Part shown: piece after piece, positions 12,800 to 24,309 of the stretch
Layout of the letters: every line of letters begins with the position of its first letter
How positions within the stretch are numbered: position 1 is the first letter of the stretch
From: Cokeromyces recurvatus
Lineage: Eukaryota; Mucoromycota; Mucoromycetes; Mucorales; Mucoraceae
Assembly: GCF_025118155.1 (NCBI RefSeq)
Contig: NW_026251389.1
Coordinates: 1,054,001 to 1,118,000, forward strand
Direction of reading: 5' to 3'
DNA: 64,000 nt
Translations under genes and position numbers: made by a program
Notes under the pieces: generated by a model
What the model was told of the DNA's origin: nothing
The model's input: the letters and a program-made list of their open reading frames with translations, nothing else
The model's database searches: none

Positions 12800-14565
12800 G
12801 ACATTTACAATTAACATACTTTTACTTTATTCATTTACCATTGCTATACTTTGATCTTAGAGATTCATCTAATTCATGTTCTTCATCTAGTGCATTGAAT
12901 ACTTCCTCAAGTATTTCTGCATTTTTCGTAGATGCCTTTTGTACCTCTTCCCACATATCATATAGGGACTGCGAACCGCCATCAATCCTCACTTCCTCCG
13001 CTCCCTTCAGAATTGCCACTGGTAATCCATTCATCGCTAATATCTGGTTTATACCTAATGACTCTATCGAGCTATCATAAACTGCTTTTAACTCCTCTAA
13101 CTTTCCTATAATATCCTCTTTAATCAAACGTTCCTTACGATCTACATAAACACTTGCAGCTTGATGTACTGCAAATGGTACTAACTTTTGAAATAAGGCT
13201 AGACCAATCATCGTAGATCCTTCATTCATTAAAGACACCGGGTCTATAATCTCTCGTGGCGCCGTTGCTTTTACCATCTGCGTTTTTAATATCGTTGGTA
13301 ATGTAGTTGGTGCCGGTATCGTCTCTAAATAAATAACATCATTATCCTTTTCTGCCCTGGCTAAATTACTTGCAATAATCTGCTGTAAAGATCGCAAGTC
13401 ATTTAGAACTGCTACCATTGCATCACCTTTTGATTTTTCTTGTCTTGTAAGATCAAAGGCCTGTCGAACAAAGCCTGCAGCTAACTGAAGTCTCGCAATT
13501 TCTTCACCATATCGATCCTGCGAGATGCATTCGCAAGACTTTCGGAACTGAGCTGCAGCTGTAAAATGTAATTGTTTGATTTGCATGTGTATAATCCATG
13601 TAGAGGGAAAGACGGTTTGAATAGCAGCGTTTGCTGATTGCATATAGGCTAGGTCGTAAAAATCGGCAATTTGAAGTGCCAATCGTGCAATCGTGCCATC
13701 TCTGAGTTGATCCATGGCGGCTTTTTGCCAGACACATTCTTGTGCTTGTGCAAGCATGAGATAAATAAGTGTTTGTAAAGCATATGTAGACATATCTAAT
13801 GGTGGGGTCATACGCATATCGGGAATGACTTTATCAAGTAGTAATTGGAAACAGCCTGCTGCATACTGTCAAAAAAAAAAAAAGGGAATTAATACATATA
13901 ATCAAAAAAAAAAGGGGGGGGTCTAATGCTAGAATTTACTTGAAAATAATTACACGCTTTTTTCACTCCTTCAGTTGTTGTTTTATTTTCGAAATTGCCT
14001 AGCTGACTATAAACTGCACCTATTGAATATAGAATACATGCCTTTTCATAATTCATGTTTCGATGACATACTATAAATTATTTAATTTGAGCATCATTTA
14101 CCACATGTTGAATTTATTTTATTTTACCTAACTTTTCTTCTTCTGCTGTTTCCAAATACCAGGGAAACTCCAGCCCTATCTATATAAATGTTAATTCAAT
14201 CAACAGTACATCCTAGATATAAAATATATATAATACATCAATAGGAAATTTAGTACTAATGAATACAAGTTGAGCATAATACCTATATAACACTAATTAA
14301 CTAACTGAAAAAAGAAAATGTACTATATATATGTATATGTATATGTATAGATATATTACTTTATGAGTCTGTTTAAAGACTTTTCGTTTGCTTCAATATA
14401 AATACAATCGTTCCTCAACTCATCTAATAATCTAAAATCATCTGTATAAAGATCAGGATGCTCTGCATAACCATTTGAAATATATTCTCGAAGATAAGGT
14501 GTCCATGTAATACGCTCTGTCTTTTTGGGTTTGCAAGCTAGCATATTGGTAGTAGCTATCCTCAT
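12021..14565 (-). CDS. RIM20: BRO1-domain protein, RIM20/PalA (Alix family)
   Basis: Seven exons in one frame: 14565-14360, 14282-14237, 14179-14128, 14070-13940, 13865-12839, 12765-12176, 12119-12021 (716 aa). The BRO1 domain is visible across the small exons: [67 protein letters not shown]. The central part ([21 protein letters not shown]) is closer to PalA/Rim20 than to Bro1/Vps31. A V domain with coiled-coil helices follows, ending in [14 protein letters not shown]. The known role is as a scaffold that binds ESCRT-III Snf7 and the PacC/Rim101 factor in ambient pH signalling. An intron contains a (TA)n repeat just before exon 6. The start could instead be ATG 14544 or 14601; 14565 fits the family N-terminus best. 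The last exon was missed by simple open-frame search. Confidence 0.9.
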
Positions 14566-14751
14566 TTTGTCTTTTACTGATGATGAGAATATTGTATACA
14601 AGTTATTGGAATAAATTAAATTAAAAAAGAAAAAAAAAACTAGACTATAAACGGAGCATTAAAAATCTGATAAATTTTATTTTTATTAAAATTCATTTGG
14701 TGCCTGCACATTATATATTATATTACTTTTTTTTTTTTTTTTTTTTTTTAC

Positions 14752-16558
14752 TTAATATTTTTTTCTTTGGGATACTCTTCCCTTAAAATAACTACGCCCT
14801 CTCCTTAATGGTGATCGAGTGCGATTTGGAGGCTTTGGTGAAGATTCCGCTGATGATACTTCTGCTGCATACGATTGCCAACTTGATACTACTTCCTCAA
14901 CACTTTTTGCAGAATTCTTCTTCTCATCATTGTCTTTTTTTGGCTCCTTATCTACATGCTTCTCATCATCAGAATTAGTGCTATCTATGTGTTGCAATTG
15001 AATATGGTTAGAAGAATTTGATGAAGCCTCTATTGATGATGTTTCTACTGTATTTGATAATGTTTCCTCATCAGTCTTTACATCATCTTCTACTTTATCT
15101 TTATTTTTATTTGGCTCTAGTTCTTTATCTGCAAATTTCTCAAAATAACTCACTGTACTATATACGATTGGTGTCGTTGAGGCCGTTGTATCATTGCCAC
15201 TGACATGACTATTTTCTTGTTCTTCTTCTGCATCCATAAATTGCTCTTCATCAGGCAAGAGTTGAGTGTTGTCAATCGAGTTAGCATATAAGTCAGCTTC
15301 TCTTTCAGTGGAATCCATTCGTGTATGCTCGATTGGTTTTTCTACTTCTGAATCCATACATTTTCGGTCACTATTGCTATCACTTTCTTCCTGTTTGTCC
15401 TCCTCTTGTAATTCGTCGGTTAACTTGGCTTGTGAAGTAGTTTCCTTTGATTCATTGCTATGTGGTGGATCCTTATTATCAATACTATTCATTTCAACTG
15501 TAGATGTTGATTCTTTGTTATTGAGATCGTTTGTCTCAATTGTAGATCTCTGTTCTGACTGCTTATCAGATGTCATTTGAAAAGCATCTAATGGTACCAA
15601 GTTAGGTGGTAACATAGTACTAGGAAAGGGAACAGTTGGTAATGTAACAGGTGGCACATCATTCATAGGAAATGATCCTATCATACTGCAATAAGGCATA
15701 AAAACCCAAATAGGTGGTTGTTGAGTAGCCTCCTTATTGAATGTTTGTTGCTCACTATTGTTCATTTGTGAAATAGGGGATGCTAAACTTTGATTTACAA
15801 GTCCACGAATGACTGTCATAATTTGCTTAAACGTTGTTTTGTATCCAGGCCCAACTGGTTCATCTGCTTCCTTAACTAATTTTTTAGCAAGTGTTCTTGT
15901 TTTATCTCTATTCTCCATTGCAAAGATATTTTTTTGATCAATAGTCATTGGAGTTGTGTTGTTCGTAACAGAGGTATAAAGTGAAGCAGTAATCATTTGA
16001 TCACAAAGGTAAGAGATAGCTTCAAGTTCAAGGTATGGATAAGTAGCAGTGATAAAATAAAAAAAGCCTTGTTGACATAGACGAACAAGATAAAAAAGTT
16101 GCATTATTGCCCAAACTTCATTTTCGCCGATACGATCAGATAATGCAGTTTTCTGAGAAAAGAAAAGTTATATAGAGTAGGTATTATTAAGCAATAAAAT
16201 TAAATATTGTGTTATACTTACTGTAAAAGAAGGACTGTACGAAGTAGGAGTGGAAGAAGCTGTGCTTTGGTGTTCTAACATATTATTCAATCTTCCAATC
16301 ATTTTATTATTAATTTCTACCTCTTCAATCGTTCTCAATTCATCTTCAGTAAGTTTATCACCATCATTTTTACGAATATTAAGTGCATAGGCTGCACGCT
16401 AACAACATGCGGCAATTTAGAAATAAAGCACAATAATATAAAGCATATATATTTACCACTTTTTCTTTGAGTTCCTTTATTTCATCTTTAATGGCTTGTT
16501 TAATATAACTATGTTTTTTATCTCTAAAGGAATTGTCTTTACTGTATGACTCTCGCAT
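14752..16558 (-). CDS. Uncharacterised acidic, serine-rich protein
   Basis: Three exons (16558-16457, 16398-16222, 16152-14752) with GT-AG introns keep one frame for 559 aa. I do not recognise the family. The first 150 residues are helical and charged (KQAIKDEIKELKEKV, DELRTIEEVEINNKMIGRL), followed by a hydrophobic helical block containing LVRLCQQGFFYFITATYPYL, which is rich in aromatics but not a clear membrane segment. A Pro-rich linker precedes about 250 residues that are acidic and Ser/Thr-rich with no pattern. The extreme C-terminus is basic, with an RS-like patch (RTRSPLRRGRSYFKGR). It lies 186 bp upstream of RIM20 in tandem. The start could be ATG 16564 or 16582 instead. Conserved function is unknown; the N-terminal half is the part worth a profile search. 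Confidence 0.7.
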
Positions 16559-17002
16559 TACCATGATGAATGAAAAAGACAAAGAAAAAAAAAAAAAAAA
16601 TAGAATGTCAACAATTTAAAAAGTAGTCACTATTTATTGTTTTATTCTTTATATCGTTCTAGTATTCAGTAGCTTATGAGTAATAGTGGTTAAAAATAAA
16701 GACACCTGCTTTAAATAATATATAAAGATTGACCCTGTAGATCTTACTAAATAATTAATTAAGAATGATATGTTGAAATATTGCTTATTTGATGCTCATA
16801 GACACAGGACGAGGACATTATTATTGCTTTCGGTTTTAAGAAAAAAAAATTGTATCCAAAAATAAATCCAATTTATTATAGGTACTCGTCTGTAGACAAT
16901 GAATGAAGATATCACTGGCACCTTTGGTGAACATAAAAAAAAAAACAATATTGTGCTTTTCCAATAAATTTGTGTATTAACCTTTTTTTTTTACAATTTA
17001 TT

Positions 17003-17292
17003 AGTGGCGTAATTGATACTTCAGATGCTCATGAAATGACTGGCCGTTACTTAGTTATGGATAATGATACTATACATAAGGTTCATAATATGGTTGTTAA
17101 TCGAGGCTATAAAATGGCTTACCTGCCTCCTTATTTGCCCTTTTAAAATCATATTGAGCTGTTTTAGGCAAAAGTTGAGGCTGGTATATAGAAAGATTGT
17201 ATGACTGTTACCAACAACTTGAGTGATAGTATAAGAGAATCCGCTAAATTGGTAAATATTAATGATTGTCAGGGATAGATTCGGCATCCTTT
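17003..17292 (+). pseudogene. Decayed Tc1/mariner-type (DDE) transposase fragment
   Basis: One reading frame shows the DDE catalytic core of a Tc1/mariner-type transposase: GRYLVMDNDTIHK (second Asp), then NRGYKMAYLPPYLPF and, after a stop, NHIELF-stop-AKVEAGI. This matches the family pattern MDNA-IH, LPPYSP, NPIE-FW. At least four in-frame stops are present, two of them TAG where tryptophan is expected (ELFW and GW). No ATG, no upstream first-Asp region and no terminal repeats were identified. A possible upstream piece lies around 16897-16950 (ITGTFGEHK). It is clearly non-functional. Confidence 0.75.
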
Positions 17293-18160
17293 TTCATTTT
17301 CCAACAGATGCTTAGCCCTTGAACCAATATTACAAGTTATTCCTTAAGGCGTAATTCATTTACAGAAATAAAATTTGATATATAAAAGACCAGTTTTGAA
17401 AAAGCGTCAAGAAACTTTTAATATGTTATTTAAATGATATGATATGGGCAATCTAGTCGGATATTCCTAAGGATTTAACTACTTATGCCTACTATTCATT
17501 AAAGGAGATACATAAATAAAAACAAATAATTAAATTGTAACCAACTTCCGCATTATTATCGCTGTATTGAAGAAGACATGAAGTAATTTATCTCACCAAA
17601 ATAAGATCGAACAATAGTCAAGTATTCTAAATTATTAAGTGTTTAAGAGAATTGTTAAAGATATATGTAATTAGGTGTGAATCAAAAAGAGATGTTATTT
17701 GTAGCTGAATGATCTATGTCATATGTAATAAAATGTCATCATTTGTTAAAATAGACTATAAGAATTTCAGAGGAATCTTGATTAAACCACCTTTATGATC
17801 TGCTTATTTAATCAAGAAACATATCCTTATAAATCATCCCAAAAAATCTTTTTCCAATGATATGGCATATGAATATTGTTTATATATGAGCTATCAACTT
17901 TAATCATATCCACTGGTTTTAATTATAATGACGATAAGCAGACACTAAATGTCTTTTGTTATAAATGAAAGTATCATTCATAATGCGTATATCGTTGTAA
18001 CCTCTTGAATGTTCTATTGTATAACAAAAAGGGCTATTTTACGAAACAATCTTTAGAAGCATAACACTTTTGTATATGAAGAACTAAATATTGTTTGTAG
18101 TTAATAACCACTCTTATTATCAATAAACATGAATTCACTATTCTATGAGTCTGTATTGAT

Positions 18161-18362
18161 GGAAGGTAGCACATAGCTTCCCCCCATCGGAGGCACTATA
18201 CAGACGGGCGATTCATAGCCCGACTTAAAACAGGCTCCCCATATTGCCTCCGTGTTCGAGTATTTAACGTGGTGAACAAGGCGGGCTCCACGGCTACGGC
18301 TGATTGGTTGATTTAAAAGAAAAAAAAAAGAGAAAAAAAAAGAGAAAAAAAAGAGAAAAAAA
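18161..18362 (+). ncRNA. GC-rich, self-complementary island with A-rich tail (candidate structured RNA or SINE-like repeat)
   Basis: About 155 bp (18161-18315) with far higher GC than its surroundings. CGGAGGCA (near 18194) pairs perfectly with TGCCTCCG (near 18255). Between them CGGGC and GCCCG form an inner hairpin, and TGTTC pairs with GAACA downstream. The block is followed on the plus strand by a tail of repeated A8-10 and GAG units (to about 18362), the layout of a SINE or LINE 3' end. On the minus strand two frames remain open for over 30 codons, which may only reflect high GC. It does not match tRNA, 5S, U1-U6 or SRP consensus motifs that I can check by eye. Its identity is unknown. 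Confidence 0.3.
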
Positions 18363-19198
18363 AGAGGGGAAATTAAATATGTGTGCCTTTTTATATCTTT
18401 TTTTTTTCATCATGCATAATGATGCATAAGGTGACTGTTATCGTCATTAAAACTTTAATGATATAAAATAAAATGTTACACAAGTTATCACTACTTTTAT
18501 TTAGTCATGCAGTAAAAGAAAATATATGTATGCATTTCTTTATATAAGGATATGAACAGCAGCAGCAAATGTCAAAATAAAATATATACATATATATTGT
18601 GACGCACGTCAATTACATCCTGAATCGACCCCTCCCATGTATTTTTTTTTTCTACTATAAATTCTAAATTTTCTTTTAAACTACTTTTCCTTTTCTTTGA
18701 GTTCAATTCTTTAAAAACTAACACAGTCAGGAAGGGTAAGTAGTTATCAGTTCAATTTTTATACATATTTTTTTTTATTCTATTTTATAAATAAAAAGCT
18801 GTCGTTTATTATTAAATTAAACCCGAAATAAATAAAGTCACAAAATTTCAGGAGTAAAATTTAAAATACAATTTTTATTCGCTAACTCAAACAATGTTTA
18901 TAAATCTTAAATAATGAAGATTGCATAAATTAATATAGCAATTTAAAATTGCAACAAGTAATCATTAAATATGAAGCTGTAGTTTAAAGTAAAGAACAAT
19001 TAAAAACTTGGATGTTTCAAAAAGATTACTTCAATCTGCTCGACAACTAAAATGAAGTAGATATTTACCATGTCAGCGGAAAAGTTGCTCAAAAACAAGA
19101 TATGGGTGGTTGAAATTCAAACAAGTTGTATATCTATTTTGTTTTTCGAAAAAATACACGTTTTTTTTATAGTACGTTTAGCACTGAAAATAGGACAG

Positions 19199-19200
<2 letters not shown>

Positions 19201-19240
<40 letters not shown>

Positions 19241-19255
19241 AGAGAGAGAGAGAGA
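19201..19255. repeat. A37 tract followed by (GA)n microsatellite
   Basis: A run of 37 A is followed directly by about nine GA units. The open frame that overlaps it (19070-19402) is a low-complexity artefact. Confidence 0.8.
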
Positions 19256-20437
19256 CATCAACAGTATATTATTCTGCTACCAATGCAATATTATAGGGAT
19301 ACTATATCTTCCGTATATCAAAAATCTAGACTTAATTTTACCTTTTTTACTAAATATATGAAGATGGTACAGTTGTCGAGAAAAAGGCCTCTAAAAGATT
19401 AATAGATTTTATAGAGAAAATTTGTTTTCTCAACTTGTCAAAACTCTGTATCATTCATTAATGAAGCTCTGGAATTGTTATTAGGATTCAAAGTACTTTA
19501 TTTAAACCAGAATAATAATTATGTACTAATGGCGATGTTTTATAACTATTAAGATCGCATGGAAAAGAGTATTATCAAACCGAAGAATATAGAATTATTC
19601 TCGGCACTCTTCAATGAAAAAAAAAATACAACTTATACTAATCGTTGTATATTGCTTCAGAAGTATAGAGTGATAAAGTCAAACAAAATAAAATCATTCG
19701 TTCGTTTGTTATTTATGTGTAAATTGGAATAAATAATGAATATTGATAACTTGATTATTGTTTTTATTAGGCTGCTATCATAATTATAACTTTTACTCAT
19801 CTCGCTTGAAAAGAGCTACAATAAGTAAATGCTATTAGTTGTTTAGTGGCTATATCATGTATAAGCTAATAGTATGTTTCGCTCATATTAAGTTTTTCTA
19901 AGAGTTTGTCATTGACAAGTTATTTATATAATTGTTAAAAATGTGTATAAGGAGACTATCATAAACTTGATTGGCTAAACAATACAAATTAAGTATACCA
20001 ATTGATCAGTTTGAAGTCTATCAACTTATACTTTTTTAGAAGTTTCAAGAATAAAGATTCTGATTAACCTTAGCTGCTATTTAAGTTTGAGATTTTTCCA
20101 TATTAGTCTGTGCTACTTATTATGTACACCCAATGTAAACGACGGAGATCAAGAGATGTATAGTGGAATCTTACACAACCTTTAGAATGGAAAGCTTTCT
20201 TCTCTGCTGATATTCTTATTGATTTTCATATATTTTGATTTATAATTTTATGTAGAAAGTAAGCCATTTTCTGATAGCAAACAAAATCAGGGAGATAAAA
20301 TTATCTGATTGGAACAAATTAAATAAAAAACTCAGATCGAATAAAATTTTAGATTTGGTCAAGTTAGCATCTGTATTTTTATTTTATTTTTTTTCTCTTT
20401 TAATAAATTTAAGTATTATTGCACACATTAGACTGTT

Positions 20438-21573
20438 ATGGTAAGTGTGAATTATATACTCTTGTAACTCATTAATAACTGTTCCTATTTAGTATCAACA
20501 GATCTATAATTATGGGCATCAGCCAGAACAACATCAAGAAGATAAAACATTCATAAAGCACGAATCTATGTTTTTTAATAATCAATCTTCTAGTAATTCT
20601 ACACATAATACCATTTCTAATCCAGTTACTACTACTTCTACTTCTACTACACCTAATGGCTCATTTGTTACTCTAAGATATGCTTCATTTGACTCAAATA
20701 GTTTTGATCAACAACATAATCGAACTGAATCATTTCACTCTTTTTCTAATGTAAGTTTTATCACTAAATTAAAACAAACTCTTCAGCCTGATTCCCTTTT
20801 CTTTTTTCTTTTTTTTTCTTTTTCTTTCATGTAGTTGAATTCACCACAAGATCTTGTAGCTACATTAACAAATACACCCATCTTTAATCAACTTGACCTT
20901 TCACCTACTTACACTCCACCTCTTTTACCTCCACTTAATACTACTCCTATCGTTGTTGCTCCACTTCAACATCACTTAACTTCCAACCATCATACCTATC
21001 TGTTGTCAACCAAAAAACCTCCTCAAAATACACCCTCTGGAGGAGGCCGTGAAAAACGTTCTCCTTGGACCCCCGAAGAAGATCAATTATTACGTCTTGC
21101 TGTTCAATTGTATGGCGATAAAACTGAAAAATGGGCCAAGATCGCTGCCTGTGTTCCCGGACGCACCAATAAAAATTGCCGTAAGCGTTGGTTTCACTCA
21201 CTTGATCCCTCATTACGAAAGGGAGCGTGGACAGAAGAAGAAGATCGATTATTAAGAGAGGGAGTATCAAAATATCCTAATCAGCAGTGGAGTAAAATTG
21301 CAGAAATGTTACCAGGCCGTACTGACGATCAATGTGCAAAGAGATGGCGTGAGAGTTTGGATCCATCTATCGATCGTTCAGAATGGACAGAATGGGAAGA
21401 TCGGCTTTTGATGGAAAAATATGAGGAATATGGATCTCAGTGGCAAAAGATTGCTTGTTTCTTTGATGGAAGACCAGGCTTACATTGTAGGAATCGATGG
21501 CGAAAGCTGCAAAGAATGGTGCAGACGAAAAAAGAAAAGGCAAACCAACTACAACAACAACAACAGCAGCAGC

Positions 21574-21643
<70 letters not shown>

Positions 21644-22241
21644 GCAACAGCAACAGCAACAACAGCAACAGCAACAGCAACAACAGCAACAGCAACAACA
21701 GCGTAATGGGACATCATCAGCATCAGCCTCATCCAATTTCTTTAATACATTATTTATTGACCAACAACCATCCTCTTCAACTATTCGATTTCAACATAGT
21801 AATCCTACAACCTTGGCGCCCAAAAGTAATTCAGACATAATACAACAGGATATTAGTCATTTATTACCTGAGCAACCGTCTACAGGTAGTGATACAGCTG
21901 TTAAACCGTATGGCTGTGATATTGTAGGCTGTTACTCTGTATTCGCTTCCTCTTCTGAATTATTTTCACACATGAAAGCGACTCATCCTAATATAGATGT
22001 TGAGAGACCTTATCGATGTGCCATGACCAATTGTAACAAAAAATATAAAAATATTAATGGTCTCCAGTATCATATCAAGGATGCTAAGGGTATGACAGGA
22101 CATGGACATTCTTTAACATTAATGGGTGAAGAACGACCCTTTCGATGTCAAATAGGTGAATGTAAAAAAGCTTATCGAACTGCAAGTGGATTTCGATATC
22201 ATCAACAAAATGGACATTCATTAAATTCAATGCAACAATAA
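20438..22241 (+). CDS. Three-repeat Myb protein with C-terminal C2H2 zinc fingers
   Basis: Exons 20438-20440, 20493-20750 and 20835-22241 give 555 aa. The first exon is only the ATG, followed at once by GTAAGT; exon 2 is open from its AG. Residues about 163-315 carry three Myb repeats (SPWTPEEDQLL, KGAWTEEEDRLL, SEWTEWEDRLL) with the usual Trp spacing and RTNKNCRKRW/RTDDQCAKRW helices. A run of 50 glutamines follows (residues 327-376). From about residue 444 there are three C2H2 fingers, CX4C-X12-H-X4-H, CX4C-X12-H-X8-H and CX4C-X12-H-X4-H; the last two resemble Sfp1-type fingers (YKNINGLQYH). It is likely a nuclear DNA-binding regulator. Upstream ATG at 20568 would skip exon 1 and is possible. 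It converges with the esterase gene, 91 bp apart. Confidence 0.88.
21552..21701 (+). repeat. Coding CAR repeat, 50 glutamines
   Basis: A trinucleotide tract of 50 codons, mostly CAA with interspersed CAG, inside the Myb gene between the Myb repeats and the zinc fingers. It makes long shadow frames of poly-N, poly-T, poly-C and poly-V in other frames. Glutamine tracts often act as activation or assembly segments; length is likely polymorphic. Confidence 0.9.
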
Positions 22242-22332
22242 GTCATCTATTTATTTATTTTCTTTATTTTCTTTACTTTTTTTTTTTTTTTTGTATTGTG
22301 TAATTAATAATAATTTAGTCTGTGTATATTTT

Positions 22333-23745
22333 TTATATTTTCCGCTTTTTGTTTCTGTTTGTTATATTTTCTTGTTGTTGTTGTTGTTGCTTTTTAACAG
22401 GGAAAAGAGGTGTCGTTACATATTCTTTTAGCTCTGTCTTCCATAATCTTATACTTGTTTTATGAATTTCAGGTTGAACGTATACTTCTCTGTCAAACAC
22501 AAGAGCCTTTGAATCTTCATCATAAGTTGGCCAGTACGCTATACCTTCATGATTAGGATTACCGTTACAAGCAAATGCCACCACTGCTCTTGACATTTGC
22601 TTTGCTACACGATCCCTTTCAAACTCATTTCCAGGTCCTAAAAATGGATTATCTGTCCAATAGGCTAAATTGTCCCACGAAAAGACGGAGTCTACCATAT
22701 GTGCTGCCTTGATTATGTTTTGGGCATCATTTGATTCATAATCCCATTCATAGACCCAGACTGCATGGCCATTTTTTGACAGATTTTCAGCTGTCAGTAA
22801 AGTAGCTATACAGGCCATCACGTCTGAACACATTTGACGAGTGACTTCAGAGGGTGGCACCATAGGTGGCACTATGTGTTGCTTATAAATTTCATAAGCA
22901 TGTTGAGCATTTTTGCCAAAGACATGTGTAAAGTAGGTGCGCACAAACATGGTATCGTCCATGTCTTGGAAATTAGGTAAAAAAGGAAAAAAGAAATTAA
23001 ACTCATCACGTGTGTAACCCATCACAAACTTAAGATGCTGGTGTTCTGATGGTAAAGGATGATGCAGAAGATGCTGCAAGAGGGTGGAATTTAAAATATG
23101 ATTATCTTGACTAGGGCCAATAGGCGCTAGGCCCTCGAGAAAGTTTGGCCAAGTTGTCATGAACGTTTGGGCATCTAAAATAGTTTCAACAGGCACTTGT
23201 TGGATTTCTTCCAGTAAGTTAGACGTATCTAAACCGAGAGAGCGGGAGAAAATAGAGCCTTTGAATTGAGACCAATCACTTGGATTGCACATAAACATGG
23301 GTGGAGATTGGAGGATAACGTTATGGAAGAGTCCGCCCGTATGTGGGGTTAAGATAAGAGCAAGGATGCAAGCAGCTAATTTCATAACAAATCATAAACA
23401 ATTAGGGAAAAGAAATGATGAATTTTTCTATATTATACTTTACCACCAGCTGAGGATCCAAATGCAGTAACATTGTCAGGATCACCGCCAAAAGCGGCAA
23501 TATTTTTTGTACCCATTTTAGTGCAGCTATATCAGTGTGTAAATAATAATTTAACATTCTTTAATTAAGATCATATATACTCATTTGATCTAATAAGCCT
23601 AAATTGCCACTTCCTTTCAAATCCTCTGAAAGATGATCCATCGCCATCCACCCCAGTGCTCCTAATCGATAATTAAAGCTTACAATAATGGCCTCATTTC
23701 GAGCAAGATTTGTTCCATCCCAAAATGGCTGACTGGAGCTTCCAC

Positions 23746-23795
<50 letters not shown>

Positions 23796-24219
23796 AGGGA
23801 TTCAGTTTTGGTGAACATTGTATAACTACGTTATTTTACCTCATACAAGCGCCTGGATGAAACCATACAATGACAGGCAATTTCTTATTATTAGCGGTAA
23901 TGACTGGGACCCAAACATTTAAATAAAGACAATCTTCAGATTGGTATTCGATTTCGACACACATTAGTGTATCAAAAGGCATAGCTGTCTGTGGTGCAGC
24001 AGGTGCATGTTCAGTACATACTCGTTCAACATAAGGTGTTACTAACTCTTTTGTAGGCTTATACCTCAACGCTCCTGTAGGTGGCTCAGCATAAGGTATG
24101 CCTAAATAGACTTGAACCTCATTGGCTTCATCAACAAAACCTGTAATTTTACCTGATGAAGTTTGTACTGGGGAAGTTAATGGAGGATTAAAGTTTTCCT
24201 CTTCTACATTTGTGATCAT
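22333..24219 (-). CDS. Type-B carboxylesterase (frameshifted in exon 3)
   Basis: Four exons: 24219-23840, 23744-23581, 23526-23444 and 23375-22333. Family marks are GKITGFVDE, YLGIPYAEPPTG, SEDCLYLNVW, NYRLGALGW, GNLGLLDQM and FGGDPDNVTAFG. The nucleophile elbow reads GSSAGG (usually GESAGG), the acid lies in GYTRDEF and the His in AAHMVDSVF, so all three catalytic positions can be seen. Exon 3 has one base too few: an A6 run at about 23506-23511 breaks the frame between VQK and the expected NI; seven A would restore it. No signal peptide is seen, so the enzyme would be cytosolic. Intron 1 contains a 45-nt T tract (minus strand) before its TATAG acceptor. The C-terminus has six Q and a basic tail. 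It is either a recent pseudogene or a homopolymer sequencing error. Confidence 0.85.
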
Positions 24220-24309
24220 TACTTTTAAAAAAAATAAAATAAAATAAAAAAATAAAATAAAATAAGATAAAATAAGGAATAAAGCAATGATACAATGCTA
24301 TTATATCTT

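Larger units (their letters stand above)
16559..20437. other. Intergenic region with transposon relics
   Basis: Nearly 4 kb between the divergent unknown gene and the Myb gene. It contains a decayed transposase (17003-17292), a GC-rich structured island (18161-18362) and an A37/(GA)n tract (19201-19255), which are listed separately. The remaining DNA is AT-rich with stops in all frames. Confidence 0.55.

Noticed and set aside
17391..17800. A second transposon reading frame downstream of the transposase relic
   Set aside because: It has fewer stops than expected for such AT content but no motif that I can name.
18161..18310. A tRNA gene in the GC-rich island
   Set aside because: GTTCGAG resembles a B box, but no acceptor, D or anticodon arm can be formed around it at normal spacing.
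18120..18310. A short protein gene on the minus strand of the GC-rich island
   Set aside because: Two frames are open at once, which high GC explains; there is no ATG context, splice model or known domain.
21367..21736. Long poly-N, poly-T, poly-V and poly-C frames overlapping the Myb gene
   Set aside because: They are other-frame readings of the CAR repeat inside the Myb gene.
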